Shown in pieces: positions 6,781-16,272 of a stretch of 64,000 nucleotides of DNA. The DNA is from Chloroflexia bacterium (lineage in GTDB: Bacteria; Chloroflexota; Chloroflexia; Thermobaculales; Thermobaculaceae): NCBI GenBank assembly GCA_030446765.1, contig JAUJMR010000003.1, positions 179,499 to 243,498 on the forward strand, read 5' to 3'. Within the stretch, counting starts at the first letter, position 1; every line of letters starts with the position of its first letter. The position numbers and the translations under genes were made by a program. The notes beneath the pieces are model-generated. The model was not told the origin of the DNA. It worked only from the letters and a program-made list of their open reading frames with translations, and did no database searches.

Positions 6781-8232
6781 ATGCTACGTAGATTGCTGGG
6801 GCTGGGGCTCCTAGCGCTGGGCTGGGTGTTCCTGCGCCGCCGTATGGGCGCGAGCGGCTCCGGATCGGGAACCCAAACGGGCTCGGCAATGCAGGTTCTC
6901 ACCGAGGGGAGGACCGTCCTCGCGGACCGCGCCACGGAGCTAACAGGCACCGCGCGGGAGGTGGTGAGCAACGTCGTGCGCAGCACCCGCGAGAGCGCCG
7001 CGGAGAAGGCGGGGCGCCTGCGTTCCGCAGACCAGTCGGGTTCCTCTGGGGGCAGCGTCGGCATACCGACCACTGCGCAGCTCGAAGATGACGCTTCTCT
7101 CGTGCAGGATGTCGCCCCGGTGAGTGCGACGCCATCGTCTGTGGTTGACGCGCCGACGTATGCAGTAGGTGCCACGGGGCCGGATGTGCCTTTCACCGAC
7201 CCTATGCCCGGCGAAGTCGCGGGTGATCCCGACCTCACGACCAGTGGGCAGGCGGACGACACGACCGCAACTTCGCAGATGGGTACAAGAAGCACCCATA
7301 ACACCACCGCAGAGCAGCCGGTCACCTCCGACTACATCACCTTCACATCCGACGACGATCCCGCGAGCACCGTGACGCAAGAGCCTTCGGCTACGACTCG
7401 GCACGAGACAAGTAGTGATGCAGTCGACACCTCCATGGGAGCATCGGAGATGAGCTTCGGTGCGGCGCAGCCTGACATGGATGCGAGTAGCGCCGACGCC
7501 ACGAGCGCGGAGGACACGGACGGGGAACCGGAGGGTCTCCTGATCGCGCCGGACGCCGGTCCTGCGCCGACCAGCGCTACCGGTACCACCTCGGTGCAGG
7601 AAGCCGAGACGTATCAGTCCTCCGTGAACGATGTCGATGTGCAGGGATCGACCGCCGAGGACGAAGTGAGCAGCGCGGACGATGGGGGCACGCAGCACGA
7701 TCGCAGACCGATCGAGGGCGGATCTGGCGACCGCATATACACTTCGGACGAGCCGCGCGGGGCGCACGATACGCAGGACACCGCCGAGACCGTCGGCAGG
7801 CCCGGACCCGTCGCGGACGCTCGACGGGAAGAACTGCAGAGCCTGGATATCACCCCCGAGTCCGGTGCCTCTACGGCTGATTACCAGACTGTGGAGGTGT
7901 CACTACCGCCGGAGACTCTGGCGGCCATGGAGTCCATGGACGAGCACGGGCATGCCCAGACCGTCGACTATCCAATCGAGGAGGGATACAGCGTGGAGTC
8001 CACGGACGGCAAGGTCGGCTCCGTGTCGAGCGTTGTCCGTGTAGAAGGCGCCGCTGAGAATTACATGGTCGTCAAGGAGGGGCTTATCCTCAAGAAGGAG
8101 GTAAACATCCCCTTCTCCGCCGTCGATCGCGTCGAGGGCGACACGGTGTATCTGACGATTGACAAGCAGTACATCAAGCTCATGGAAGGTCAGGAGACGA
8201 TCCACACTGGCGATGCCGGCCCGCAGATTTAG
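6781..8232 (+). CDS. long low-complexity protein with C-terminal DUF2171 domain
   Basis: A 483-residue protein. Residues 1-21 are a short hydrophobic/Arg-rich anchor (MLRRLLGLGLLALGWVFLRRR). Residues about 85-385 are a Ser/Thr/Asp/Ala-rich, probably disordered spacer. Residues about 405-465 are a PRC-barrel-like DUF2171 domain, with EEGYSVESTDGKVGSVSS and ILKKEVNIPFSAV. Such domains occur in small stress-induced proteins of Deinococcus-Thermus and Chloroflexota; partners are unknown. The spacer is far more acidic and less conserved-looking than its neighbours but keeps the frame over 300 codons, so it is under selection. SD GGGAGG precedes ATG 6781. Related domains occur at 34390 and 57894. 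Confidence 0.75.
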   Translation: MLRRLLGLGLLALGWVFLRRRMGASGSGSGTQTGSAMQVLTEGRTVLADRATELTGTAREVVSNVVRSTRESAAEKAGRLRSADQSGSSGGSVGIPTTAQLEDDASLVQDVAPVSATPSSVVDAPTYAVGATGPDVPFTDPMPGEVAGDPDLTTSGQADDTTATSQMGTRSTHNTTAEQPVTSDYITFTSDDDPASTVTQEPSATTRHETSSDAVDTSMGASEMSFGAAQPDMDASSADATSAEDTDGEPEGLLIAPDAGPAPTSATGTTSVQEAETYQSSVNDVDVQGSTAEDEVSSADDGGTQHDRRPIEGGSGDRIYTSDEPRGAHDTQDTAETVGRPGPVADARREELQSLDITPESGASTADYQTVEVSLPPETLAAMESMDEHGHAQTVDYPIEEGYSVESTDGKVGSVSSVVRVEGAAENYMVVKEGLILKKEVNIPFSAVDRVEGDTVYLTIDKQYIKLMEGQETIHTGDAGPQI

Positions 8233-8255
8233 CGCATCTGCGAGCTAAGAGTTCA

Positions 8256-8299
8256 GAGTAACGAGTGATGAGTTAACCGCGACTCGTCACTCGTTGCTC
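8256..8299. repeat. long inverted repeat between convergent genes
   Basis: Two 18-base arms (8256-8273 and 8282-8299) pair with two wobble positions around TAACCGCG. Part of the right arm recurs just after (CTCGTCACTC at 8305). It lies between the convergent DUF2171 and aminotransferase genes and may stop transcription both ways, although no T-run is present. Confidence 0.6.
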
Positions 8300-8311
8300 A
8301 TCGCTCGTCAC

Positions 8312-9691
8312 TCAGCGCTCGGCCACCTCGCCCTCCGCCCGCAGCCGGTGTACGCACCGCTCGAAGGCGTCCAGCGTGTGGTCTATGTCCCGCTCGGTAT
8401 GCACGGCGCTCACGATCGCGCTGCCGGCGAATAGATCCACGCCCTCGTTGGCCATCGCGAGGCCCAGCAGCCACGCGAGCCGCCGGTTGCTCCCCTTGGT
8501 TTTGAGAATCTCCGGGGGAAGGTCGGGCCGCAACAGGTCCCCGGCGGTCCTGTTTCCGACCGCATCACCGAGCAACAGGTGGCAGATTGAGCTGTCCCCC
8601 CACGCGCAACCGGGGACGTTCAGCCTCTCCAGCCGCTCATTGATGCCGATGCGTAGCCGCAGGGCGAGGTCCTGCGCGATCGCGCCGGGCGCCTCATCCG
8701 TGACCACCCGCAGGCATGCCACACCCGCCGCCGCGGAGAGGGGGTTCGCGTTGAACGTACCCTGGTGGACCACCCGGCGGTCCGCATCGCGAGCGGCGTC
8801 CTCCGTGTGTTCCAGTAGATCCATCACCACATTCGGCCCGGCTACCGCGCCGCCGGAGAGGCCACCCGCGAGGATCTTCGCGAGGGTCGTAAGATCGGGG
8901 TGGATGCCGTAGCGTTCCTGCGCGCCACCCGGAGCCCACCGGAAGCCCGTCACCACCTCGTCAAAGATAAGCAGCGCGCCGTACCTGCTCGTCAGCTCCC
9001 GCGCGGCAGCGATGAAACCCTCGGGCAGGGGGACCGCGGCGTAGCCCGCGCCGGAGGGCTCCAGGATCAGCGCCGCGATCTCGGGGTCTCGGCGCAGCGC
9101 GTCCTCCACCGCCTCAACATCCGCCGGGACGGAGAGGGTCTGGTCGCTCACCGCCTTTGGCACGCCCGGAACAGATTGCCGGTCGTACGGCGGCGCTTGT
9201 GTCTTCGTGACCGCGTCATGCCACCCGTGGAAGTGCCCGTGGAGTTTGAGGAGCTTCGACCTGCCGGTATGCGCGCGGGCGAGGCGGATAGCCATCTGTG
9301 TCGCCTCCGTGCCCGAGCTCGTGAACCGCACCTTTTCGACGCTCGGCATTAGGCGCGTGACGGCCTCCGCCCACTCGATCTCCAGCTCGTGTGAGCCGCC
9401 GAGGTGGCTGCCCAGCGGAACCTGATGCGCGACCGCCTCCGTCACCGCGTGGTGTCCATGGCCCAGCAGCAGCGCGCCATGTCCCATCACGAAGTCGATC
9501 AGCTGATTGCCGTCCACGTCGCGCTTGTATGCTCCGTGAGCATCCGTGATGTACGCCGGATACGGCCTGAGCCAGCGCTTGTCGTGCGTCACGCCGTTCG
9601 GGAGCACTCGTGCCGCGCGAGCGTGCAGCTCCGCGGAGCGGGGCCGTCTGCAGGTGTACTCCTCGACGATGGTGCGGGTGGTAGTTACCAT
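8312..9691 (-). CDS. class III aminotransferase, glutamate-1-semialdehyde-aminomutase-like
   Basis: A 459-residue fold-type I PLP enzyme of the HemL-like group. It shows FTSSGTEATQMAIRLARA for phosphate binding, ALIFDEVVTGFR with the PLP-ring Asp, and the Schiff-base Lys in LTTLAKILAGGLSGGA. The authentic hemL is at 60.9-62.2 kb, and this protein is longer, so it probably acts on another amino compound (such paralogues include beta-amino-acid and polyamine aminotransferases). The ATG at 9691 after GAGGGAAAGC is preferred; the 42 codons upstream in frame show no family similarity. It has no functional partner nearby. Confidence 0.82.
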   Translation of the reverse strand: MVTTTRTIVEEYTCRRPRSAELHARAARVLPNGVTHDKRWLRPYPAYITDAHGAYKRDVDGNQLIDFVMGHGALLLGHGHHAVTEAVAHQVPLGSHLGGSHELEIEWAEAVTRLMPSVEKVRFTSSGTEATQMAIRLARAHTGRSKLLKLHGHFHGWHDAVTKTQAPPYDRQSVPGVPKAVSDQTLSVPADVEAVEDALRRDPEIAALILEPSGAGYAAVPLPEGFIAAARELTSRYGALLIFDEVVTGFRWAPGGAQERYGIHPDLTTLAKILAGGLSGGAVAGPNVVMDLLEHTEDAARDADRRVVHQGTFNANPLSAAAGVACLRVVTDEAPGAIAQDLALRLRIGINERLERLNVPGCAWGDSSICHLLLGDAVGNRTAGDLLRPDLPPEILKTKGSNRRLAWLLGLAMANEGVDLFAGSAIVSAVHTERDIDHTLDAFERCVHRLRAEGEVAER

Positions 9692-11073
9692 TGTCGTGCT
9701 TTCCCTCGTGTTGCGCCGTTGCGGCGGACGCTCAATACGGTCGTTGCTGGATGCGCACCATGATAGCATCATCAGTTCGGGCTCAGGCGAGAGACGCGCG
9801 TCTGTGCCGGGTGCCATGGCATCGTCCTCCTGTCACCTCGTCGTAGAGATACACCGGAGCAAATCGGCTTCCCGCGCGCAACATTTTCGGACGTTTGTTT
9901 GCCTACAGATCTGGACCACAGGGCATCTGCGCTGTGTGACCACCCAGGGTGCTCCCCGGTCCAACCACTGCCCCCGCCATCGACCGCACAGAAGGATAGC
10001 GTCATCACGAACTGGATCCCACACGACGGCTATCTCATCCGAAGGCGAACCATCCGACCAGGCGTGGAGAACTTCGCTTGCGCATAGAACTAGTGGGTCA
10101 AGGGGTCGTCGTAACATCCGACGGTCGAAGTGTGTGGCGTCGCGCCCGTGCCCTCTCTCGTAATGGACCGGAGAAGCCTCGCGCGGTCGAAGAGGCGATC
10201 AGTGCTCGTCTCGCCAGATCTGGACTCCCACCCAGCAGGTATTTTGCCAAGCCCGCTTGTTGCGGAGCTGCGGCAACTCGGCGCTCAACGTTATCGGAAT
10301 CGATCCCTATAATCTCAGCGACCATCTCGGGCCCCGGCAGTAGGGGCTCCTCCTTGAGCCACGGATGCAGCACGACCAACTACGACTCGCCGCCCTTTGG
10401 GTGGAACCGTGAATGAAGGGTCCCACCACGGACGTATTCGACCGTGGCCCTCGGGCCGCCAACCAAGATCAAACCCGCCCTCGGACCGAAGAGTACCGCG
10501 CTTGCGCTTCCGGCTCCGGTGTCGCACTGGCGCGTCAAGCGTACATGTATCAGAACTTTATGCTCGGTACCCACACCGTCCGCTTCCCGGTCCGGCGTGC
10601 GCCGTACGGATCGCTCCTGCTCCCGCATAAACAGCCACAGCACCGCCGCCGTGGCCGGGTTCTCATCGCGAAGCGATACGCATCACCCGACTTCCGACCA
10701 GGCAAGGCGATCCAGATGGCGCGCGCTCACCGGGGACAGACCGGACACAGGTGCTCCCGTTCCTCGATCGTAGTGGACGCAACGGCTCTGCCGACGGGTC
10801 ATTGGCGTCCATACCTGATCGCGGAGACCACACCCTCTATCATCCATCCTATGGCGTCCATAGACCTATTTGAGTATCGGATATGGGTGTCGTGCTGGAC
10901 AATAGCAGAATGCAATCAACTGGGTTGCCTTTATGGGGTGTTGATCGTGTCGGTCCGGGACCGTTGCGGACGAATGGGCTCGATCGCTGAGCCGGTGCCC
11001 GACTCTTGCGAATATCGGGCCGGTCCGCGGCTTGCGTCGCGCGTAAACGGCAGTAGTTCGGGAAGAAGGCACC
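9692..11073. other. 1.4-kb stretch without an assignable gene
   Basis: No protein family is recognised on either strand. Minus-strand fragments with protein-like composition are seen around 9833-10117 (SDGSPSDEIAVVWDPVRDD), 10098-10379 (LLPGPEMVAEIIGIDSDN) and 10380-10560 (VLFGPRAGLILVGGPRATV). They do not join into one gene even with a frame change. This may be a decayed or badly assembled locus upstream of ymdB, where Bacillus has the RNase Y gene. Confidence 0.4.
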
Positions 11074-11876
11074 GTGCGCATCCTCTTTATCGGCGACATC
11101 GTGGGCCGCCCGGGCAGGAGTGCGTCGCTCGCCTGCTCCCCGGCCTTCGCGCTCAGCACAAGCTCGACCTGGTGATCGCGAATGGCGAGAACGCCGCGGG
11201 CGGATTCGGGCTGAGCCCCAAGACTGCGCAGGAGATCCTCGACGCGGGCGTGGAGGTGATCACGCTCGGCAACCACACCTGGGCGCAGAAGGAGATCATC
11301 CCCTACCTCGACACGGATGTACCCGTCATCCGCCCGCTCAATTACCCGCCCCGGAACACCCGGCAGAGGATGGCTCCGCGTGCCCACCGCGCAGGGCACG
11401 GATATTGCCATTGTCAACATAATGGGACGTGTTTTTATGGACCCGCTGGACAGCCCTTTTCGTGCGGCGGACACAGTTCTGGCGGAACTCGCGGACTCCA
11501 TACCCGTGGTTGTCGACTTCCACGCGGAGGCGACGAGCGAGAAAGTAGCTATGGCGAATTATCTGGACGGGCGGGCGAGTGCTGTGCTCGGTACCCACAC
11601 CCACGTGCCCACCGCAGACGCGCGGGTGTTGCCCGAAGGCACGCTGTACGTCACGGACGTTGGAATGGTGGGTCCATACAACTCCGTCATTGGCGCGGAG
11701 ACCGAGGCGATGGTCCGCCGCTTCGTTACCCGTTGCCGGTGCGGAAGAACCGGCGAGACCAGATCGAGGGGCCGGTGTCCTTCAACGCCGTTCTGCTGGA
11801 GATCGACCCCGGCACGGGTCGGGGGCGAAGCATCCGGCGCATAGACATCCTCGACGAGCCGCCAGCCGAGAGATGA
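11074..11876 (+). CDS. ymdB: YmdB-type metallophosphoesterase (frame broken three times)
   Basis: Read across three frame changes this is a complete protein of about 266 residues, the normal length of the TIGR00282/YmdB family (2',3'-cyclic-nucleotide phosphodiesterase that affects development and biofilm in Bacillus). Metal-binding motifs are in order: RILFIGDIVGRPG, IANGENAAGGFG, ITLGNHTWAQKEI, VVVDFHAEATSEK and VLGTHTHVPTAD. The frame changes near 11120, 11360 and 11740. GTG 11074 follows GGAAGAAGGC. spoVS lies 80 bases downstream, the same order as in Bacillus. All motifs are intact, so sequencing error is likelier than decay. Confidence 0.82.
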
Positions 11877-11957
11877 GCCTTCGAGCAGGACGCTTCCCTG
11901 AGTAGTCAAGACGAACATTCGTGCAGATAGACCAGCCTCAAGAAGTAGGAGAGCACT

Positions 11958-12355
11958 ATGCAAGAGATCATTCGCGAAGATGGCCTGCAGAGTGGTGCGG
12001 CGGATGGCTATGCGAACGGGTACGCCGACAGCACTAACCCGCAAGGACAGCAGCTACTTGATTCCCCCGCCTTGGTCGCCGAGGCACCGGTTGGCGTCCA
12101 GGTGCTGAAGGTGTCGGCGCGATCACAGCCGAGCATGCTCGCTGGGGCGATTGCGGGGTGTTGCGCCTGGGCGATATCGCGCAACTCCAGGCAATCGGCG
12201 CGGGCGCGGTGAACCAGGCGGTGAAGGCCATCGCCACGGCACGCACGTATCTCGAAGCGGACGACATAGACCTGATGTGCATCCCCGCGTTCACCCAGGT
12301 GGAGCTCGAGGGCGAGCAGCGCACTGCGATCTCGATTCGCGTGGAGCAGTTCTAG
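11958..12355 (+). CDS. spoVS: SpoVS-like protein with N-terminal extension (one frame change)
   Basis: The SpoVS fold is clear when a frame change near 12155 (in GCGGGGTG) is allowed: VLKVSARSQPSMLAGAIAG, then QAIGAGAVNQAVKAIATART and DLMCIPAFTQVELEGEQRT. SpoVS is a small Alba-like protein needed for spore-coat stage V in Bacillus and widespread in non-sporulating Chloroflexota and Deinococcota, where its role is unknown. The usual protein is about 86 residues and starts at VLKVS. This one has some 45 extra N-terminal residues, supported by AGGAGAGCACT before ATG 11958. It follows ymdB closely and may share its transcript. Confidence 0.82.
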
Positions 12356-12547
12356 CTGCAGCTCACGTGATCCTGACGCGTACCTCCCGCTGACCAGGAA
12401 CAGTCGCCGTGAGTTTGGAGTTTTGTGGGCGGCGCAGCGCCTGAGTTGCAGCCCGGATTCGCGACCATATCGGTGTAGCCGCAGGTGCGCCCTCAGTTGT
12501 GGTAGGTGTGCGGACGCAATCGGGCACTGACGGCGGGAGGGGTGTCG

Positions 12548-13064
12548 ATGGGGCATACACTGCACGATCTCGCCGGGCATAACGCCTGGGCGACGGCACA
12601 GACCTGGAGTTCTGCCGGGGACTCGACCAGCAAGCGCTCGACGCGACGGTGCCGGGCACGTACGGCTCGATCATTGAGACGTTGCGGCACATCATCAACT
12701 CCGAGGCGGGGTACTTATTCCGATTCACCGGCGCGTGGTCCGAGTATCCGTGGCCGAGGGACGAGGCGGTTGCCCTCGAGGTGCTCTCGGAGCGCGCGGC
12801 CATGCTGGCGAGCACCTGGGAGCGGTTCCTGGCGGGCGCCGTGGACACCGAGCGGCTAGGTGAGGCGCGAGGTGACGAGGGCGAGCTCTTCGCCGTCCCG
12901 GCCGGGATATTCATCACCCAGGCGCTGCACCACGCGAACGAGCACCGTGCGCACATCTGCACTATCCTCGGCGCGAGGGTGTTGAGCCGCCGGACGTGTC
13001 GGCGTGGGAGTACGCGCGGGTCAGCGGACGGATGACGTTGAAGTCAGAGTCGGCTGACGCCTGA
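12548..13064 (+). CDS. DinB-family protein (two frame changes)
   Basis: A DinB/YfiT-like four-helix protein of about 170 residues. It begins MGHTLHDLAGHNAWAT, continues in the next frame as LDATVPGTYGSIIETLRHI and NSEAGYLFRFTG, and keeps the C-terminal metal-ligand region ALHHANEHRAHICTILG. The frame changes near 12597 and 12975, and the second one restores a natural end (PPDVSAWEYARVSGRM) with a stop at 13062-13064. DinB proteins hold a metal through three His and often act as thiol-dependent transferases. ATG 12548 follows GGCGGGAGG. It is followed by a DNA-glycosylase-like gene on the same strand. Confidence 0.75.
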
Positions 13065-13255
13065 CGCCGGTTGAGCCCTTCGATGAATACAGCGAAGCAT
13101 GCCGTCGGGATCGCTCTAGGGTAGGATGAGGGCTCCTTGGCGCCGGACGCGGTATTGCTCGGAGCCAGGGAGCAGGCGCCGGATAGCGAACCGCGCTCGT
13201 TGTATAGTAGCGGCATTCCAGCGAATACAAACGAGGCCGAACTATAAGCTCCCCT

Positions 13256-14464
13256 CTGCTCATCACCCTTCGCACCGCGCGCCGGTTGGCGATCCACCGG
13301 CAGCGGCTGAGTGGCCTCGACCGGTCGGCGACATCAATGGCATCCGGCAGGTGTTTCGGGACCTCGGATGTATCCAGATCGACCCGATCAGCGCCGTCGC
13401 CCGGACTCACCTGCTCGTCCTCCGGAGCCGTCTGGGGGGCGTTCGACCTTCGGGCGCTCGAGAGCCTGCTTTGGGAGGAGCGGTTCCTCTTCGAGTACTG
13501 GGCACACGCCGCCTCGATGGTGCTCACCGAGGATTACCCCATCCACGCGGCCATGATGCAGAAATACCGCGCGGCCCCCTCCGCATGGTTCACCGAGAAC
13601 GAGGTACTGCGTGCGCACATCATGAGTGAGATCGGCGCGAGGGGACCGCTGCCCTCACGCTACTTCGAGGACCGGTCCCGCGCGGGCTGGGAGTCCACGG
13701 GCTGGACCTCCGGCCGGAACGTGAGCCGGATGCTCGACCACCTCTGGACCCGCGGTGAGCTCATGGTCGCCGGTCGCTCCGGCGGTCAAAAGCTGTGGGA
13801 TCATGCCGACCGCTGCCTCCCCGCATGGACCCCCCGCGAAGCCCTCCCGGAGGACGAGGTAGCGCGGCGTGCAGCGGTGAAGGCAATCCGGGCGCTCGGG
13901 GTGGCGCAACCGGCGCACATCCGGCAGCACTTCACGCGGGGACGGTACCCGGCCCTCCCTGCGGTGCTGGCAGACCTGGAGGCGAGCGGCACCATCCAGC
14001 AGGTGCGAATCCAGGCCGACGGTGCGGCGTGGCGCGGGCCATGGTACGTGCACGTGGACGACCTGCCGCTGCTCGGGCACTTGGACACGGACGGGTGGGA
14101 GCCCCGCACCACGCTGCTCTCCCCGTTCGACAACCTGATCTGCGACCGCAAGCGCACGGAGCTCCTCTTCAACTTCCGCTACCGGATCGAGATCTACGTG
14201 CCCGCGGGGAAGCGGGAGTACGGCTACTACGTGCTGCCCATACTCCACGAGGACCGGCTCATAGGGCGGATTGACCCGATGATGGACCGCAAGCAGGGGG
14301 TGCTGCGGGTGAACGCCGTCTACGCCGAGGCGGACACCCCGGATAGCTCGGAGACAGCGCGGGCGGTCGGCGGAGCCATCGAGGACCTGGCCGCCTTTCT
14401 CGGCGCGACGCGCATTGAATACACCGATCGGGTGCCGCCAATCTGGCGGACCTACCTGCGGTGA
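13256..14464 (+). CDS. YcaQ/AlkX-like DNA glycosylase, winged-helix protein (two frame changes)
   Basis: A protein of about 400 residues of the HTH_42/YcaQ family, which unhooks DNA crosslinks. The N-terminal TLRTARRLAIHRQRL is followed, after a frame change near 13312, by IRQVFRDLGCIQIDPISAV, which carries the Gln-x-Asp catalytic motif of AlkX/YcaQ (QID). The frame returns near 13432 inside a run of six G. The rest reads cleanly: RYFEDRSRAGWE, LLSPFDNLICDRKRTELLF and GRIDPMMDRK near the C-terminus. The exact start is uncertain; the first usual start codon (TTG 13286) lies inside the conserved N-terminus, so the gene begins a little upstream. Confidence 0.78.
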   Translation: MLITLRTARRLAIHRQRLSGLDRSATSMASGRCFGTSDVSRSTRSAPSPGLTCSSSGAVWGAFDLRALESLLWEERFLFEYWAHAASMVLTEDYPIHAAMMQKYRAAPSAWFTENEVLRAHIMSEIGARGPLPSRYFEDRSRAGWESTGWTSGRNVSRMLDHLWTRGELMVAGRSGGQKLWDHADRCLPAWTPREALPEDEVARRAAVKAIRALGVAQPAHIRQHFTRGRYPALPAVLADLEASGTIQQVRIQADGAAWRGPWYVHVDDLPLLGHLDTDGWEPRTTLLSPFDNLICDRKRTELLFNFRYRIEIYVPAGKREYGYYVLPILHEDRLIGRIDPMMDRKQGVLRVNAVYAEADTPDSSETARAVGGAIEDLAAFLGATRIEYTDRVPPIWRTYLR

Positions 14465-14524
14465 GGAAGCGAACCGGGTGACCAGCGCACACAGAACGCT
14501 CGCTCACAGACAAGGAGTAAGGCT

Positions 14525-14904
14525 ATGGATCCCGCCGTCCAGACGTACATCGACGCCATTCCGGAGACCCACCGGCCGCTCTTCGATCGCCTGCACGCGC
14601 TCATCCTCGAGCTGTATCCGAATGCCAGAGTCGTGATCTCGTACCGCATACCCACGTACTATGTCGGCCGCAGACGGGTCTACCTGGGATTGTGGAAGGA
14701 GGGGTATCTCTCCACGCGATCCGCGGGGACCTCATCGAGGATTTCAAGCAGCGGCATCCCTCCATCAAGACGGGTAAGGGAAGTCTGAACTTCAGGCTCA
14801 CTGACGAGCTGCCCGAAGCCGACATCCGGGCCCTTATCACGGAAGCAAGCATGCGTGCGGCTCGCGGTTCCCCGATCTGCGGCAGGCTGGCCCACTGCGC
14901 CTGA
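14525..14904 (+). CDS. DUF1801 / YdhG-like protein (one frame change)
   Basis: A protein of about 125 residues: VQTYIDAIPETHRPLFDRLH and ELYPNARVVISYRIPTYY, a frame change near 14702 in GGAAGGAGGGG, then KTGKGSLNFRLTDELP and a C-terminal helix. This is the DUF1801 fold (YdhG, and the Fra iron-chaperone relatives). Its role in bacteria is poorly defined. SD AAGGAGTAAGGCT precedes ATG 14525. It follows the glycosylase gene after 60 bases in the same direction. Confidence 0.72.
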
Positions 14905-14993
14905 TTGAAAGGGACCAGGGGTCCTTGCCCTCGGGATTTAATCGTTCGCTGGCGATCACGTGGAGCCGCGGGCAGAGAGGTCGAGCCATGTAC

Positions 14994-15015
14994 GGGCGGG
15001 TCTCTGTGCCCGCCC
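14994..15015. repeat. R2 dispersed hairpin
   Basis: GGGCGGG (14994-15000) pairs with CCCGCCC (15009-15015) around TCTCTGTG. The copy at 58692 has the same loop outline with stem bases changed on both sides. Confidence 0.7.
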
Positions 15016-15133
15016 GAGGGCCGCCGCCCGCCCCTCAGCCGTTGTAGATGCTCAAACCCGTTGCCCACCGCCGCAGGATACCGACTCCCGCGCCACTGGT
15101 GCAGATGGTCAGAAAATAGGAGCGGTGAAGCGC

Positions 15134-15162
15134 TTGACGCGCGATGGCTGGCGATGTACACT
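15134..15162 (+). promoter_or_regulatory. sigma-70 type promoter for the membrane/wHTH pair
   Basis: TTGACG (15134-15139), a 17-base spacer and TACACT (15157-15162), 55 bases before the ATG at 15217. Confidence 0.6.
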
Positions 15163-15216
15163 CAGCCTAGTCTGCGGCGCAAACCTGATGCTGGTAGTAG
15201 CCACTGGAGCGGGACG

Positions 15217-15839
15217 ATGTACGACTTGGCGCGCATCCGCTACGTCACCGAGCACTACCGCGACCTGCAGGGACTCGCCCTGCTGCCCTTCTCGCTGTGG
15301 CTGCTGGCGTGGTCTGCCTATGATCTCGGATGGATACGTCCCACCGGCTGGCTCGCCCACGAGTGGCTCTTTGTTGCGGTCTGCCTCGTGGTGATGTTTG
15401 CGCTAAGTGTGGCCATCGGCAAGCTCTACGAACAGGCATTCGGCTGGATCTCGCCGAGCCGCGGCCGGAGAAAAACCAGTGCATGGGATGATCTGAAGGA
15501 AGGTTTTCCCTTGTACATCGCGTATGCGCTCTCGAATTCCTTTTTGCGGATGCACGGCCCGAGGTGAGCCGGTTAGGGATGTGGATTGCCGTCTCGGGAC
15601 TCTGGTTGGGTTGGCGACGGAGAGAAGGCAGGATGCACTATCTAGCACTTGGCACTCTCATGGCGACGATGTCCTTAGCACCCCTGCTCGACGGCTCGCT
15701 GTACCCTTCCGCGACGGCACGGGAAGTTGCGATAAAGCTGGTCGCTGCGGCGGGCATCCTCGCGATTGGCACGTTCAATCACCTGTTGCTGGTGCGAACG
15801 CTGGGGCCGATCCGGCAAGAGGAAGAGAGCCGTGCCTGA
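15217..15839 (+). CDS. integral membrane protein (one frame change)
   Basis: A protein of about 207 residues with five predicted membrane segments: ALLPFSLWLLAWSAYDLGWI, LFVAVCLVVMFALSVAI, then GMWIAVSGLWLGW, LALGTLMATMSLAPLL and KLVAAAGILAIGTFNHLLL. The two halves are joined by a frame change near 15542 in a T-run; adding one T gives SNSFFADARPEV and a continuous protein. No named family is recognised. The downstream regulator gene overlaps its end by eight bases, a frequent arrangement for a membrane protein and a small wHTH regulator made together. Confidence 0.65.
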
Positions 15840-16272
15840 GCTGTTTGAGCAGATGGCCGGGCTGGACCGCCTGGTGCACGAGCCCGCCCGCCTCGCGATC
15901 CTGACCGCGCTGTCCGCGTGCGAGTCGGCGGACTTCCTGTTCTTGCAGCGGCTCACCGGCCTCACGAAGGGCAACCTCTCCAGCCACCTTGCGAAGCTCG
16001 AGGCCGCGGACCTGATCTGGGTGCGCAAGGAGGCATCGGGCCGCAAGCCCCGGACGATCTGCGGGCTCAAGGAGGCCGGTCGCACGGCAATTGATGCCCA
16101 CTGGGAGCGCCTGGAAACCCTGCGGCACGAGAGCCTGCGCTGGAGTCCGCTCCCAACCCGACCGGCTGACGCCGTCACTGCACCTTCGTGTCACTCCAGG
16201 CACGGTAACGGTGAGTACAGTAGTGCCATCGCGCTGCTATGCACGTGGGCGAACCAGGTGCCACGACACTGA
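15832..16272 (+). CDS. winged-helix transcriptional regulator (HTH_34 type)
   Basis: A MarR/ArsR-like single wHTH domain in the first 100 residues: LDRLVHEPARLAILTALSAC, the recognition region TGLTKGNLSSHLAKLEAADL and a wing ending in GRTAIDAHWERLETLRH. This matches small regulators of PF13601. GTG 15832 overlaps the end of the membrane gene, with GAGGAAGAG as SD. The last 40 residues after RWSPLP are unlike the family, so a frame error near 16150 may hide the real stop. It likely controls its own operon. Confidence 0.75.
   Translation: MPELFEQMAGLDRLVHEPARLAILTALSACESADFLFLQRLTGLTKGNLSSHLAKLEAADLIWVRKEASGRKPRTICGLKEAGRTAIDAHWERLETLRHESLRWSPLPTRPADAVTAPSCHSRHGNGEYSSAIALLCTWANQVPRH

Noticed and set aside
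6940-7767. A 275-codon minus-strand frame opposite the disordered part of the DUF2171 protein
   Set aside because: It is Arg/Gly/Val noise in the shadow of a frame that continues into a recognisable domain.
10413-11040. The 200-codon N-terminal part of an open frame that runs into ymdB
   Set aside because: No family similarity, and the real ymdB start with SD is in another frame at 11074.
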